In this document: positions 8,462-17,294 of the stretch, piece by piece | Position numbering within the stretch: position 1 is the first letter of the stretch | Layout of the letters: each line of letters begins with the position of its first letter | Origin: an uncultured Sphingomonadaceae bacterium | GTDB taxonomy: Bacteria; Pseudomonadota; Alphaproteobacteria; Sphingomonadales; Sphingomonadaceae | Reading direction: 5' to 3' | Assembly: GCA_947501695.1 (NCBI GenBank) | Contig: CANMWO010000004.1 | Coordinates: 62,001 to 126,000 of the forward strand | Length of the DNA: 64,000 bases | The notes under the pieces: generated by a model | Seen by the model: only the letters and a program-made list of their open reading frames with translations | Database searches by the model: none | What the model was told of the DNA's origin: nothing | Made by a program: the position numbers and the translations under genes

Positions 8462-9454
8462 TTACCGGTTTTCACCGCTAAGCATGATCTGGCCGTTTGC
8501 AAAATGCATGGAATCCTGTCGATCTTTGGCCAGCAGCAGCGGTCCGTCGAGATCGACCCACTGTGCGCGCTGAGCCAGCGCAAAGGCCGGACGGATAGCA
8601 AGCGAAGTGGAGAGCATGCAGCCGACCATCAGTTTGAGTCCGGCTTGCTCTGCCGCATCGGCAATTTTGATGGATTCGGTCAGCCCGCCGGCCTTGTCGA
8701 GTTTGATATTCACTGCCTGATAATAAGGCGCAAGACGAGCTATGTCGGCGCTGGTGTGGCAGCTTTCGTCGGCGCAAAGCGGAATCGGGGAGCCGACATC
8801 GGCGAGCAACTCGTCCCGTCCCGCGCTGACCGGTTGTTCGATCAGCTCAACGCCCCATTGCGATAGGGTGGCGGCTTCCTCAGCGATATCGAGATTGTTC
8901 CAACTCTCATTGGCATCGACGATCAACCGCGCATCAGGCGCACCGCGATGAACGGCAGCGACACGCGCATGGTCATCGCTGCCCGACAGCTTGAGCTTTA
9001 GCATGCTGTGGGTATCAGCGGCGGCACGGGCATCGGTCTCCATTTTGGCAGGATCGCTGAGCGAGATAGTGAACGCAGAGGTTAGTGGCCGAGGCTCGGA
9101 GAGGCCCGTTTGCTGCCACAGCGGCCGGCCGCTTTGCTGGCAATCGAGTTCCCACAGGGCGCAGTCCAGCGCGTTGCGGGCGGCACCTCTGGACATATGG
9201 TCGAGCAACGTCTGTTGGTTGAACGTCTCATGGGCGCGGGCAAATGCCTCTATGGCCGTGACGCAATTCTCGGCGGTTTCGCCTTCATAGTAGATCGGAG
9301 TAGCCTCGCCGATTCCTTCATGAGTGCCGTCACTGATGCGGCAGACAATAACATCGACATGGGATTTGGCGCCGCGGCTGATAATAAAAGACCCGTTGAC
9401 CGGCCAGCGTTCAGCGGTTGCGGATATGGTGAGCGGAGAAGCGGATGGTGACAT
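8462..9454 (-). CDS. Dipeptide epimerase (L-Ala-D/L-Glu epimerase type)
   Basis: 330-residue enolase-superfamily protein of the muconate-lactonizing subgroup. The capping domain reads GIGEATPIYYEGETAENC. The barrel carries the catalytic K-x-K (LKLKLSG), the metal ligands in DANESW, ELIEQPV and CADESCH, and the second catalytic Lys in NIKLDKAGG. These enzymes epimerise dipeptides such as L-Ala-D-Glu during murein peptide recycling. Exact dipeptide specificity cannot be read from sequence. It stands alone and converges with the M1 peptidase gene, a plausible but unproven link in peptide turnover. Confidence 0.88.
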   Translation of the reverse strand: MSPSASPLTISATAERWPVNGSFIISRGAKSHVDVIVCRISDGTHEGIGEATPIYYEGETAENCVTAIEAFARAHETFNQQTLLDHMSRGAARNALDCALWELDCQQSGRPLWQQTGLSEPRPLTSAFTISLSDPAKMETDARAAADTHSMLKLKLSGSDDHARVAAVHRGAPDARLIVDANESWNNLDIAEEAATLSQWGVELIEQPVSAGRDELLADVGSPIPLCADESCHTSADIARLAPYYQAVNIKLDKAGGLTESIKIADAAEQAGLKLMVGCMLSTSLAIRPAFALAQRAQWVDLDGPLLLAKDRQDSMHFANGQIMLSGENR

Positions 9455-9524
9455 AAGGAGATCGTAGCGGAAGACCGGCGGCTGTCATCTGCTTTGTTAG
9501 GCGCCCGACACCAGGTTGCGGTTT

Positions 9525-10919
9525 TCAAGATGCCGTTTGGGTCCATTTGCCGGTTGGCATTTGCCCGACAATCGGGCTCCATTTTGCTTCCTGCGCGCGG
9601 CGGCTCATATAGGTGTCGAGCCCGATTTGCAGCGCGACGAGCATATAGACGAAAGGTTGAAAGGCGACGCCAACAAACAGCGAACCGACCATATAGATGA
9701 TATGGGCATTGGACAGCGCGATAGCGAGCGGGGCGACCCAGGCCTCGCTCTCCTTCTTGGTGTTTCGATAGCGCCGGCGGAGCACTTCCATCCGCCAGAT
9801 GCCACCCAGATGAATGAATAGCCATAGGGAAAGGCCTGGATAACCTTGCTCGCCGAGCATCTCGAAATAGCTGCTGTGAAAGGCGCGGCCTTCGTCGATG
9901 ACTTCAATCGGACCCTCATCCTCTAACTCATATTCATATTCTTGCTCTTGCTGTTCGTCATTCTTATCCTCCGCCAACTCATAGCGCAGCTTGTTGAGCC
10001 GGTAGACATTGAACCCACCGCCTATCGGATTGGCATTGGCATATTCGATTGTCCACTCCCACACGGCAATGCGGGTGGAGGCGGACTCATCGGCTTTGTA
10101 ATTCTGGATCGTCCCCATACGCTCAGAAAAGCTTTGCGGCAGGAACGGGATAGCCATCATGCCAACGGTCACGGCGAGGCCAGCATAGAGGAAGCGATAT
10201 TTGACGAAGCGTAGCTGGAGAACCGCCAGCATCGCGATGCAGACCAGGCCGGTGCGTGCCTGTGTCCCGATCGGGATCAACAGGGCGGCAAAGACCAGCG
10301 CCAAAGTAAAATATTTAACCCGCCAGTCTGGAAGGAAAATCGTACCATGCTTGGAGAGCCAGAGCATTAGCGGGATGATCGCAATAGCAACCATCGATAT
10401 AATCGAACCTTCATATAGTCCGGCATTATCGTCAATCAGCAGGACCAAAGCCCCATAGCCGCCGCCGGAGCCGAGCGTTTTGATACCGCCAGTAATGATC
10501 AAGGTCGCCGCGCAGAGTACCATGAACAGGGTCAACGCCTCGATCCTGAGCTTGGTGCGCAAGGTGAAAGGCAGGAATATGGCAAAGACCAAGGCCTTCC
10601 AGACCCAATCCCATTTCTCCATTGCATCTTCGGGCAAGGCACCTTGAAATGTGGTGTAGCCGCAATAGAGCAAGAGCAGCACCATCGCGCCCTGTCGTAC
10701 GGAAAAGCGGCTGTCCTTCTTGTCGTCGGCGAGTAGATAGCCCAGAAAGGCCATAGCAAAGACGATCAACGATAACGGTATCGAATTGAGCAAGAAATAG
10801 CTCAGCCGTTGCGGCGCAACAATGTCAATATAAGCATAGATCAGCGTGAAGATAAATGGCCGCTTGAACGCCAGAAACAGTAACGCGAGCAAATAGGCGA
10901 CAAAGACAAGATCACGCAT
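9525..10919 (-). CDS. Exosortase A-associated O-glycosylation ligase (Wzy/WaaL-like)
   Basis: About 464-residue polytopic membrane protein with many hydrophobic segments and a large loop containing an unusually acidic Glu-rich stretch. It matches the putative O-glycosylation ligase of exosortase A systems (TIGR03097): MRDLVFVAYLLALLFLAFKR, GLYEGSIISMVAIAIIPLML and the loop with RIAVWEWTIEYANANPIGGG. It is expected to transfer an oligosaccharide in the inner membrane to protein or exopolysaccharide. The start at 10919 is chosen because an upstream small ORF overlaps it by ATGCGTGA, implying translational coupling. It faces away from the exosortase-linked glycosyltransferase at 11177. Confidence 0.85.
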   Translation of the reverse strand: MRDLVFVAYLLALLFLAFKRPFIFTLIYAYIDIVAPQRLSYFLLNSIPLSLIVFAMAFLGYLLADDKKDSRFSVRQGAMVLLLLYCGYTTFQGALPEDAMEKWDWVWKALVFAIFLPFTLRTKLRIEALTLFMVLCAATLIITGGIKTLGSGGGYGALVLLIDDNAGLYEGSIISMVAIAIIPLMLWLSKHGTIFLPDWRVKYFTLALVFAALLIPIGTQARTGLVCIAMLAVLQLRFVKYRFLYAGLAVTVGMMAIPFLPQSFSERMGTIQNYKADESASTRIAVWEWTIEYANANPIGGGFNVYRLNKLRYELAEDKNDEQQEQEYEYELEDEGPIEVIDEGRAFHSSYFEMLGEQGYPGLSLWLFIHLGGIWRMEVLRRRYRNTKKESEAWVAPLAIALSNAHIIYMVGSLFVGVAFQPFVYMLVALQIGLDTYMSRRAQEAKWSPIVGQMPTGKWTQTAS

Positions 10920-11067
10920 CGGATTGTGTCCGTGGCTTGTGGAAACCTTCCGGTTCTGCATCGGGTTCGGGCGGATCTTCATGGTCCAGATCAGAACGAT
11001 GAATCAGCCGCCATACCGCTAACAGCAGTAAACCATGGGTCAGAGCGATGGAAAAATTATCGATCAT
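10912..11067 (-). CDS. Small membrane protein upstream of the O-glycosylation ligase
   Basis: A 51-codon frame starting MIDNFSIALTHGLLLLAVWR. One membrane segment (residues ~6-22) is followed by an acidic, Pro-rich tail (DHEDPPEPDAEPEGF). Its stop overlaps the start of the ligase gene by eight bases (ATGCGTGA), which argues for translation and coupling. The reading frame is clean and codon use fits its neighbours. No family name is recognised. A helper role for the ligase is inference. Confidence 0.6.
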   Translation of the reverse strand: MIDNFSIALTHGLLLLAVWRLIHRSDLDHEDPPEPDAEPEGFHKPRTQSDA

Positions 11068-11176
11068 AGGGGTTTAGGCGGCCTCGGTTCATGCATCAGA
11101 TTCACGTCTTTATGCACGTGCGATACCGGATTTGGGTTGACGGGACGTTAATCCTTTTCTGGCAGGCCCTGGCACC

Positions 11177-12409
11177 ATGACGCGGATATTGCACATTTTG
11201 GATCACAGCTTGCCTTTGCACAGCGGATATTGCTTTCGCACCCGAGCGATTATGAAGTCGCAAATCGCAAGCGGCCTGCATGTCGCCGGGGTAACTGGCG
11301 TGCGTCAGGACCAACATGGCTATGAAGCCACTGCGCCTTTGGAACAGGCTGACGGCCTTGATTTCTTTCGGACATTGGCAGATGTGAACGGTCCTTCGCC
11401 AGTCAAGGAATGGCGAGAGATATCGGTCTTTGCCGATCGCATCGCGGAAGTCGTGCAACAATGGCAGCCGGATGTGCTGCACGCCCACTCGCCGGTGCTT
11501 AACGGGCTTGCGGCGTTGCGGGTTGCCCAGAAAACAGGATTGCCGCTGGTCTATGAAATCCGGGCGTTCTGGGAAGATGCCGCTGTCGGAAATGGCACTG
11601 GCCGCGAAGGCAGCCCCCGTTATTGGCTCACACGCCAACTGGAAAATCATGTCGTTCATTCCGCTGATGCAGTGGCGGTCATTTGTGAGGGCCTGAAATC
11701 CGACCTCGTAACGCGCGGCGTAGCGAAGCAGAAAATAACTGTATCGCCCAATGGCGTCGACATGAAGCTGTTCGGCAATCCGCCTGAACCGGACGAAGCG
11801 CTGCGGAACGATTTGGGTCTTCCGGGTAAGTCTGTTCTGGGCTTCATTGGTAGCTTTTACGATTATGAGGGACTGGATGATCTTATTGCCGCCATGCCCC
11901 TGTTGCAGAATATATGCCCGGAAGCCCATCTGTTGCTCGTCGGTGGCGGCCCGATGGAAGAGGCGCTCATACAACAGGTGGAAAGCTCGACCGCAGCCTC
12001 TGCTATAACCTTCACCGGCCGGGTGCCACATGAAGACGTCGAACGCTATTATGGCCTGATGGACATCATGGTCTATCCCCGCAAATCCATGCGTCTGACA
12101 GAATTGGTAACACCGCTCAAACCTCTCGAAGCGATGGCGCAGGGCCGGATTGTAGCGGCATCCGATGTCGGCGGCCATCATGAGCTGATCGAAGACGGCA
12201 TAACCGGAACCTTATTCCCCGCCGGATCACCCGAAAAAATCGCACAAAAACTGGCCGATTTACTGAAAAATCGCGCCCAATGGCCACAAACCATTGAAGC
12301 AGCACAAAAATTTGTCGAGGCGGATCGTAACTGGTCGTCAAACATTTTGCGTTACAATCCTGTTTACCAAAGGTTGATCGCGCATAAATCCTATAAGCGA
12401 GCAGCCTGA
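11177..12409 (+). CDS. Exosortase A system-associated glycosyltransferase (TIGR04063 type)
   Basis: 410-residue GT-B, family 4-like glycosyltransferase. The N-terminal motif ILHILDHSLPLHSGYCFRTR is typical of the PEP-CTERM/XrtA-associated group. The C-terminal donor domain has VLGFIGSFYDYEGLDDLI, LLLVGGGPMEEAL and the E-x7-E segment LVTPLKPLEAMAQG. It would add sugars to a lipid-linked or exopolysaccharide intermediate on the cytoplasmic face. Its divergent neighbour is the exosortase-linked ligase. The downstream gene starts five bases after its stop, so the two are probably co-transcribed. Confidence 0.88.
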   Translation: MTRILHILDHSLPLHSGYCFRTRAIMKSQIASGLHVAGVTGVRQDQHGYEATAPLEQADGLDFFRTLADVNGPSPVKEWREISVFADRIAEVVQQWQPDVLHAHSPVLNGLAALRVAQKTGLPLVYEIRAFWEDAAVGNGTGREGSPRYWLTRQLENHVVHSADAVAVICEGLKSDLVTRGVAKQKITVSPNGVDMKLFGNPPEPDEALRNDLGLPGKSVLGFIGSFYDYEGLDDLIAAMPLLQNICPEAHLLLVGGGPMEEALIQQVESSTAASAITFTGRVPHEDVERYYGLMDIMVYPRKSMRLTELVTPLKPLEAMAQGRIVAASDVGGHHELIEDGITGTLFPAGSPEKIAQKLADLLKNRAQWPQTIEAAQKFVEADRNWSSNILRYNPVYQRLIAHKSYKRAA

Positions 12410-12413
12410 GACG

Positions 12414-13511
12414 GTGGAGAATGACGTGGAACTGACACAGGAAAAACTGACTGCATATCGGGTGCCAATGATGGCTGTCGCTGCTGGTGTTGGCGCCGCT
12501 CTCGTGACCGTCACTTTACCGCATGTATATTTGGAATCCATTATTGGGGCGACGGGACTATCCGAAATCATACCCGCCGCCGCACCACCGCTCGGCAATA
12601 CTGCGCGCGGCCTGATCGCCATCATGGCCGGTCTGGTATCCGCATCTGCCATCTATTTCTTTTTAAATCGCAAAGGGGGCTCTGACATGGGCGTTGCACT
12701 TCGAGAACAAATTAATGCCGCTAGTCCGATTGAACTGGACCTGGAAGAAGAAGCGAAGGCAAAGAAAAGCCGGTTCGCTCTGCCCAAATTTGATACCAAA
12801 TCACTAACCAAGTTTCTCAAGAAGCCGAAGAAGGACAAGGCAAGGGTCATGGACCTTTCCGATCTACCCCAATTGCGGAAACTGGATGATGAAACGGCTG
12901 AACCCGTTCGGCCATCGATTTTTGCGGCACCAGAAAAAACCGAAACGCTGCCCGAAACCATCCAGCCTTTCGAGGAACCTGCGCCAGAAGTAAAAGTAGA
13001 AGTAGAAAGTGAATCGGCTGCTGATATTACTCCGCCCCTCGACCCAATTGCAGCTGATGATTTGCAACCTGCCGAGCCGGCACCGGTCGAACCTGCGACA
13101 ATATCTGTTGCAGCGCCAGATATAGCAACTGCAGGCATTGTGGTACCAACTGAAGATTTGTCCGCTCTCAACATTGCGCAGCTAGCCGATCGACTCGAGG
13201 CAGGCTTGCAACGTTTGAAACAGCTCGAGGCAATCAACGCGGAAGTGAACGCCATGGCTTCCCAGGCCGCTGTCGTTGCCGAGCCGGCACCAGCTCCAGC
13301 TCTACAAGCCCAACCAGAACATCTGGCGGTTGTACAGCCCGAGACGGAGCCTGCTGCTGCGCCTTTCTCCGAAGCCAAAACATTCTCGCCGCCACCTCTC
13401 AAACAGGTCGAAAAACCTGCTGAAACAACCATCGAGAACCGTCAGGCCGATATGGATGTTGCGTTGAAAGCAGCGCTCGGCACATTGGAAAAGATGACCG
13501 CGCAACGTTAA
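12414..13511 (+). CDS. Conserved hypothetical protein with two N-terminal membrane segments
   Basis: 365 residues from a GTG start four bases after the glycosyltransferase stop. Hydrophobic segments lie at ~18-40 and ~65-83. They are followed by a basic Lys-rich patch (FLKKPKKDKARV), a long Pro/Glu/Ala-rich disordered linker (~150-330) and short helices (LNIAQLADRLEAGLQRLKQL). It looks like a membrane-anchored scaffold or envelope protein. No family is recognised. A second GTG four codons on is a possible start. Confidence 0.7.
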   Translation: MENDVELTQEKLTAYRVPMMAVAAGVGAALVTVTLPHVYLESIIGATGLSEIIPAAAPPLGNTARGLIAIMAGLVSASAIYFFLNRKGGSDMGVALREQINAASPIELDLEEEAKAKKSRFALPKFDTKSLTKFLKKPKKDKARVMDLSDLPQLRKLDDETAEPVRPSIFAAPEKTETLPETIQPFEEPAPEVKVEVESESAADITPPLDPIAADDLQPAEPAPVEPATISVAAPDIATAGIVVPTEDLSALNIAQLADRLEAGLQRLKQLEAINAEVNAMASQAAVVAEPAPAPALQAQPEHLAVVQPETEPAAAPFSEAKTFSPPPLKQVEKPAETTIENRQADMDVALKAALGTLEKMTAQR

Positions 13512-13537
13512 GCGATGTCGTTGGACCGAGCGGTCAC

Positions 13538-13879
13538 TCAATCGATAATTGTCAGAATTTCGAGCGTGAAAGATCCATCACTGGCTTTACCGCGCTGAAC
13601 TAACAGATCGGCAACAAAACGGCCGGACAAGTCAAACTCATGGGCAGCTAGTCTATTTTCTAACGCGGCCGACATGTCCGTGCAGACCGGTCTCGTCGCC
13701 TCAACAACAAGGCTGTGCCGGGTACCGGAAAATGTAATGCTGGCCCAACGCCGTTCCCGCGTCAGCACCACTTGATATTCAGGCCCAATCAACAGCTGCA
13801 CCTGATCGACCAATATCGACCCGGCATCTTGAGCGGACTTCCTGATCGAACTTCTCCTCACCGATCGGTCAAGCGGCAT
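13538..13879 (-). CDS. Conserved hypothetical protein, 113 residues
   Basis: Small soluble protein with a basic N-terminus (LDRSVRRSSIRKSAQD) and a central RERRWASITFSGTRHSLVVE. No signal peptide or membrane segment is seen, and no family is recognised. Its start overlaps the end of the upstream small gene by 11 bases, so the two form a translationally coupled pair divergent from the LexA/CI-like regulator. Confidence 0.65.
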   Translation of the reverse strand: MPLDRSVRRSSIRKSAQDAGSILVDQVQLLIGPEYQVVLTRERRWASITFSGTRHSLVVEATRPVCTDMSAALENRLAAHEFDLSGRFVADLLVQRGKASDGSFTLEILTIID

Positions 13880-14057
13880 GGTCGCTCCTCCATTTACTCA
13901 TGAAGTGCTCCACACGAAGTGAGATATTTTTCCCTGGTTCACGGCCATTGCGCAGGTCTTCGACAAAACGAGGATCACTTACCGAAAGGCGACCAAATTT
14001 GGTCCATGGCATGTCGGTCTCCCGCATAAATTTCTCTATTTCCCGTAACAAATGCAT
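13869..14057 (-). CDS. Small conserved hypothetical protein (possible DNA-binding)
   Basis: About 62 residues from the ATG at 14057 (MHLLREIEKFMRETDMPWTK). That start is favoured because GGAG lies about nine bases upstream; the ATG at 14072 would give 67 residues. The segment FGRLSVSDPRFVEDLRNGRE looks like a compact helix-turn-helix fold and the pattern is familiar from sphingomonads, but no function is established. It is divergent from the CI/LexA-like gene, with shared operator-like palindromes between them. Confidence 0.65.
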   Translation of the reverse strand: MHLLREIEKFMRETDMPWTKFGRLSVSDPRFVEDLRNGREPGKNISLRVEHFMSKWRSDHAA

Positions 14058-14087
14058 TGCGCTGTTCTCCATTCGACTCGATTGCGA

Positions 14088-14140
14088 TAGGCAAATTCCT
14101 ATTTGAAATGTAATTTCCTACATGTCTAGGATATTTCCTA
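14088..14140. promoter_or_regulatory. Paired TAGG-N6-CCTA operator sites
   Basis: Two identical-form palindromes, TAGG-N6-CCTA, lie at 14088-14101 and 14127-14140, 39 bases apart. A CCTA half-site lies between them at 14117-14120. They are in the short divergent region before the CI/LexA-like gene at 14176 and the small gene pair on the minus strand. This is the arrangement expected for an autoregulated dimeric repressor. The protein-site assignment is inference. Confidence 0.6.
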
Positions 14141-14175
14141 TTGCCATTTTCGGCCAACGCCGATAGGATCGCCGC

Positions 14176-14853
14176 ATGGTTCAAAAACACCTTGTTCTGG
14201 ACGGTGATCCGCGCGCTAACCTGGAGCGGTTAGTGCGAGAAAACGGTGATGATTTTTCGTCGCTGTCGCGGATGCTCGGCAAAAACCCGGCCTATATTCA
14301 GCAATATATTAAGCGCGGTACGCCCAAAAAACTGGATGAGGATGATCGCCGGAAACTGGCTGAATTTTATGCGGTTGATGAACAGCTTCTAGGCGGCGCA
14401 TTCCCTTCGGTGGCCAAGCAAACAATAGCCCGCGGCGGCCAAAATATGGTGCGAATCAAACAGCTACAGCTCGGCGCATCAGCCGGCCCTGGATCGCTAG
14501 CGGACGATGAGGCAGCACAAGATAGCATGGCTTTTGGTGTCAAATGGCTGAAGCAAATAGGCACGGATCCAGACAAATTATCGCTAATCTCGGTCGATGG
14601 TGATTCAATGGATCCGACGCTTTGCGATGGCGACGACATCATGGTCGATCACAGCGCCGCTGAACGGCCCTTGCGCGACGGCATCTATGTCCTCCGCATG
14701 GATGACGTCCTGTTGGTCAAACGCCTGGCCCTGCGTCCATCGGGGAAATTTTCGATCCGTAGTGACAACGAGCGTTATCCCAATTGGGACGATATCGCGC
14801 CACAAGATGTCAATATTATTGGTCGCGTTGTTTGGAAAGGGCGCCGGTTGTAA
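14176..14853 (+). CDS. HTH transcriptional regulator with S24 (LexA/CI-like) peptidase domain
   Basis: 225 residues. An N-terminal helix-turn-helix (~15-60, with LSRMLGKNPAYIQQYIKRG) is followed by a linker and a C-terminal S24 peptidase fold. Catalytic Ser144 lies in GDSMDPT and Lys182 in LLVKRLAL. The rest of the fold (DGIYVLRMDD, IIGRVVWKGR) is also present. In this family RecA-stimulated self-cleavage or dimerisation through this domain relieves repression. Two TAGG-N6-CCTA palindromes upstream suggest autoregulation and control of the divergent small genes. Such regulators are often phage-derived, but no prophage surrounds it. Whether it is SOS-controlled is unknown. Confidence 0.88.
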   Translation: MVQKHLVLDGDPRANLERLVRENGDDFSSLSRMLGKNPAYIQQYIKRGTPKKLDEDDRRKLAEFYAVDEQLLGGAFPSVAKQTIARGGQNMVRIKQLQLGASAGPGSLADDEAAQDSMAFGVKWLKQIGTDPDKLSLISVDGDSMDPTLCDGDDIMVDHSAAERPLRDGIYVLRMDDVLLVKRLALRPSGKFSIRSDNERYPNWDDIAPQDVNIIGRVVWKGRRL

Positions 14854-15316
14854 AGGCTGACGACTCGACGAATATCGCCTCAAGTTGTGGATTGTGCTCA
14901 TTCCAGTTCGGGCACGTCAATATTTTCTTACGCTATCACATTAGTCCGGTCGCGGTCCCAAGCTCTTGTTATGTCCGCATTGAAGCGCTCGCTCCATTCC
15001 TCAAAGGCGGTCTTATGCCCCCCGGATCTCGTCGTTCAGCTCCGCGCAATCGCTATCCTGATCGATGCCTTAGCGCAGCACATCACAACTCCCCGCTGCT
15101 ACCCGTGCCGTAATAATAAGGTCCGCTTTATCCCGAAAGCGGACATTAGAGTTATTCAGGGAGGCAGCGACGCTACTGGAGTTTGTCTTGAGAGACAATT
15201 GTATCGATCATTAACGTTGCTTCTCCATGGCGTGCGAAAACCGGCGGATAGAGGGTCGCAATTCCATCCGCCGGACGCATCACTTTCGCGAAATCTTCGA
15301 AAGACCTAAGGGCGGC
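14854..15316. other. Intergenic region with hairpin repeat and possible gene remnant
   Basis: A 463-base gap between convergent genes. It holds a dispersed hairpin (15121-15144). On the minus strand, about 14930-15080, two frames joined at a G-run read like one small protein (ELNDEIRG, then KTAFEEWSERFNAD and AWDRDRTNVIA ending in a stop). This could be a frameshifted remnant. No intact gene is supported. Confidence 0.4.
15121..15144. repeat. Dispersed hairpin repeat, copy 3
   Basis: A perfect 9-bp inverted repeat, GTCCGCTTT and AAAGCGGAC, around the loop ATCCCG, followed by ATTAG as in other copies. It lies between convergent genes. Confidence 0.7.
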
Positions 15317-15772
15317 CTATCGAGGTGTATATTCGCGCAAAAGCATGCTGCTTTTCACGGTACGATATTCAGCGCGGTTGCCGGATTCTGTTATCTGCTG
15401 CTCGGCAGATGACTTCATAAAGGCATCATATTCTTTATTGCGCCGTTCTGATTCTGCTGCATTCGGAATACTGGCAAAGGTCGTCATCAGATAAAGCGTC
15501 GGTTCGCCATCACGCTGGTTCTCGTTGATGAGTATTTTATAGTCGCTGATCCAGCCTTTTGACTTGGCAAATTCCTGAACTTTGGTCCAATCGCCAGCAA
15601 GATGATTGGCATATTTATACGCCCCGCCGTCTTTGATGTAAATACCGCTAACGTTTGAATACTCACCGGCGACCAGCGGGAATTCCTGGGCTTGTACCAC
15701 AGTGGGCAATGCCATTGGCAGGGTCACCATCATAGCAGCGGCAGCCATCTTTATTTCTTTAATCATTTTCAT
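15317..15772 (-). CDS. Secreted hypothetical protein
   Basis: 151 residues with a signal peptide ending near VVQAQEF, so it is periplasmic or secreted. The mature part (VAGEYSNVSGIYIKDGGAYK, LAGDWTKVQEFAKSKGWISD) resembles a small alpha/beta domain of the dimeric barrel type, but no family is assigned. It is the second gene of an operon: one base separates its ATG from the MFS gene stop, and AAGGAG is an ideal ribosome binding site inside the end of the MFS gene. Confidence 0.75.
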   Translation of the reverse strand: MKMIKEIKMAAAAMMVTLPMALPTVVQAQEFPLVAGEYSNVSGIYIKDGGAYKYANHLAGDWTKVQEFAKSKGWISDYKILINENQRDGEPTLYLMTTFASIPNAAESERRNKEYDAFMKSSAEQQITESGNRAEYRTVKSSMLLREYTPR

Positions 15773-15773
15773 T

Positions 15774-17126
15774 TTACGTCTCCTTGGTTGTTGAACTTTT
15801 ATGGGGCAGCGCCGTGACGGGCACCGCCTCAGATTTTCCCACTTTGGCCATTAAGCAGAGTGCAAAGCCGACCAGCGTGATTGCGGCGACCGCGTAATAG
15901 GTTGTGGCATAGCCGCCGCTCTCAACGAGCCAGCCGGAATTGCCGGACATCACTGCCCGGCCTAGATTCGGAACAGCCATGAACAGGGCAAATTGGCTGG
16001 CGGCCACGGCCGGGCTGCAAATGCGCATGGCCCAAACGATCATCAGGATCATCAGCAGAAGGGCTAAAACATATTGGATCATGAAAATTGTGATGAAGAT
16101 TCTGTCGCCGTCCCAACTATCGAAAGTCGCACCGCCAATTGCTGCACTGAGACCGAGAAGGAGAAATAAAACGATAATGGCTTTACGTAAGCCGGTGACG
16201 CGCACAATCAGCGGGGATAAAACGCCTACCGCAAGGGCGGCGACCAAGCTAACAATCGCCGAAAAGCTCGAATATTGATCGCTACCCCAACCTAGCTGTT
16301 GGATGGTCAGCGTCGGACTGACCGCATCTACAAATGACCAAGTCACCTGCACTAAGGTCATAGATAGAAGGAACAGCAACGTAAGCGGCGTCGCAATTGA
16401 TCGGATCAAGCCGACGATGATCGGAAGCCAAGCGCTGTGCTGCCGTTCTTCGCATTCGCGGGAAGCCGAGCCTTTACTCCATGGCAACAACCGCTCACCG
16501 GGGCGCTCCCGAATGATCACCACCACGGATGAGACGATTGCAACAAAAGCGGCAAAGGTCAGCGCTGTCGTCGCGATATCGCCCGACACAAGCAATTGTC
16601 CGGCTATGAAGCTGGCCCCGGCTATTCCCATTGATTGGGATGCGTACATCAGGCCATTGACAATTGTGCGTTCGTTTTCCGGAACAATGTCGACAACCAT
16701 CCCGTCGACCGCCACATCGTTGAAGGTTGCACAAAGATTGAGCGCAAAACAATATGCCGACAACAGCCCGATCTGACCAACCGTCGGCGCATCTATTGCC
16801 ATGACTAGCAGGACAATCGCCATCATGGCTTGCGCGGAGATGATCCAGACCCGGCGGCGGCCCATTGGTTTGAAGGTAAAGCGATCCATCAACAGGCCGT
16901 TGACCAACTTCAATGACCAAGGCAGCATAGCTGTCCCGATAAATACGCCCACCTCAACCGGCGTTGCGCCTTTGGCTGCGAGCCACGCCGCTATGCCCAC
17001 AGTCGTCAGTCCTACTGGCACGCCTTGCATGAAATAGAGGATCGCCACAACGATGAGACGCGCCGGCTTGCTGTCAGAAAGCGAGGGAAGGGCCAGCCGT
17101 ACCGGCAGCCTAGCAGCTTGCTCCAT
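15774..17126 (-). CDS. Major facilitator superfamily transporter (AmpG/PAT-like)
   Basis: 450 residues with about 12 membrane segments. The opening segment AILYFMQGVPVGLTTVGIAA and the loop LLMDRFTFKPMGRRRVWII resemble the AmpG/acetyl-CoA transporter branch of the MFS. This branch moves muropeptides or acyl compounds inward; the substrate here is unknown. It is the first gene of a two-gene operon with the secreted protein at 15317. A 10-base palindrome GTAAATTTAC lies upstream at 17247-17256 and could be an operator, but this is weak. Confidence 0.85.
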   Translation of the reverse strand: MEQAARLPVRLALPSLSDSKPARLIVVAILYFMQGVPVGLTTVGIAAWLAAKGATPVEVGVFIGTAMLPWSLKLVNGLLMDRFTFKPMGRRRVWIISAQAMMAIVLLVMAIDAPTVGQIGLLSAYCFALNLCATFNDVAVDGMVVDIVPENERTIVNGLMYASQSMGIAGASFIAGQLLVSGDIATTALTFAAFVAIVSSVVVIIRERPGERLLPWSKGSASRECEERQHSAWLPIIVGLIRSIATPLTLLFLLSMTLVQVTWSFVDAVSPTLTIQQLGWGSDQYSSFSAIVSLVAALAVGVLSPLIVRVTGLRKAIIVLFLLLGLSAAIGGATFDSWDGDRIFITIFMIQYVLALLLMILMIVWAMRICSPAVAASQFALFMAVPNLGRAVMSGNSGWLVESGGYATTYYAVAAITLVGFALCLMAKVGKSEAVPVTALPHKSSTTKET

Positions 17127-17294
17127 TTCATTCCCCCCAGCATATAGCAGGCAAAGCTCTCCTGCTGGCGGCCAAAGAGATTTTTTGAACCGACCTGAAC
17201 GATCAAACTTGTCTGCAATTTCAATGCGCTATTGATGCACGCAAATGTAAATTTACGTCAACTGCGCTACCGTCAAAAAAGCGTCAATAATGCT

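Noticed and set aside
11102-12181. 359-codon minus-strand frame opposite the glycosyltransferase
   Set aside because: It exactly shadows a confident GT-B gene and has a composition unlike a real protein.
12653-13432. 259-codon minus-strand frame opposite the membrane protein gene
   Set aside because: Ser/Ala-rich shadow of the Pro/Glu-rich linker; no ribosome binding site or family.
9525-13511. A PEP-CTERM substrate protein for the exosortase-linked genes
   Set aside because: No protein in the window ends with a PEP motif, membrane segment and basic tail; substrates and the exosortase must lie elsewhere.
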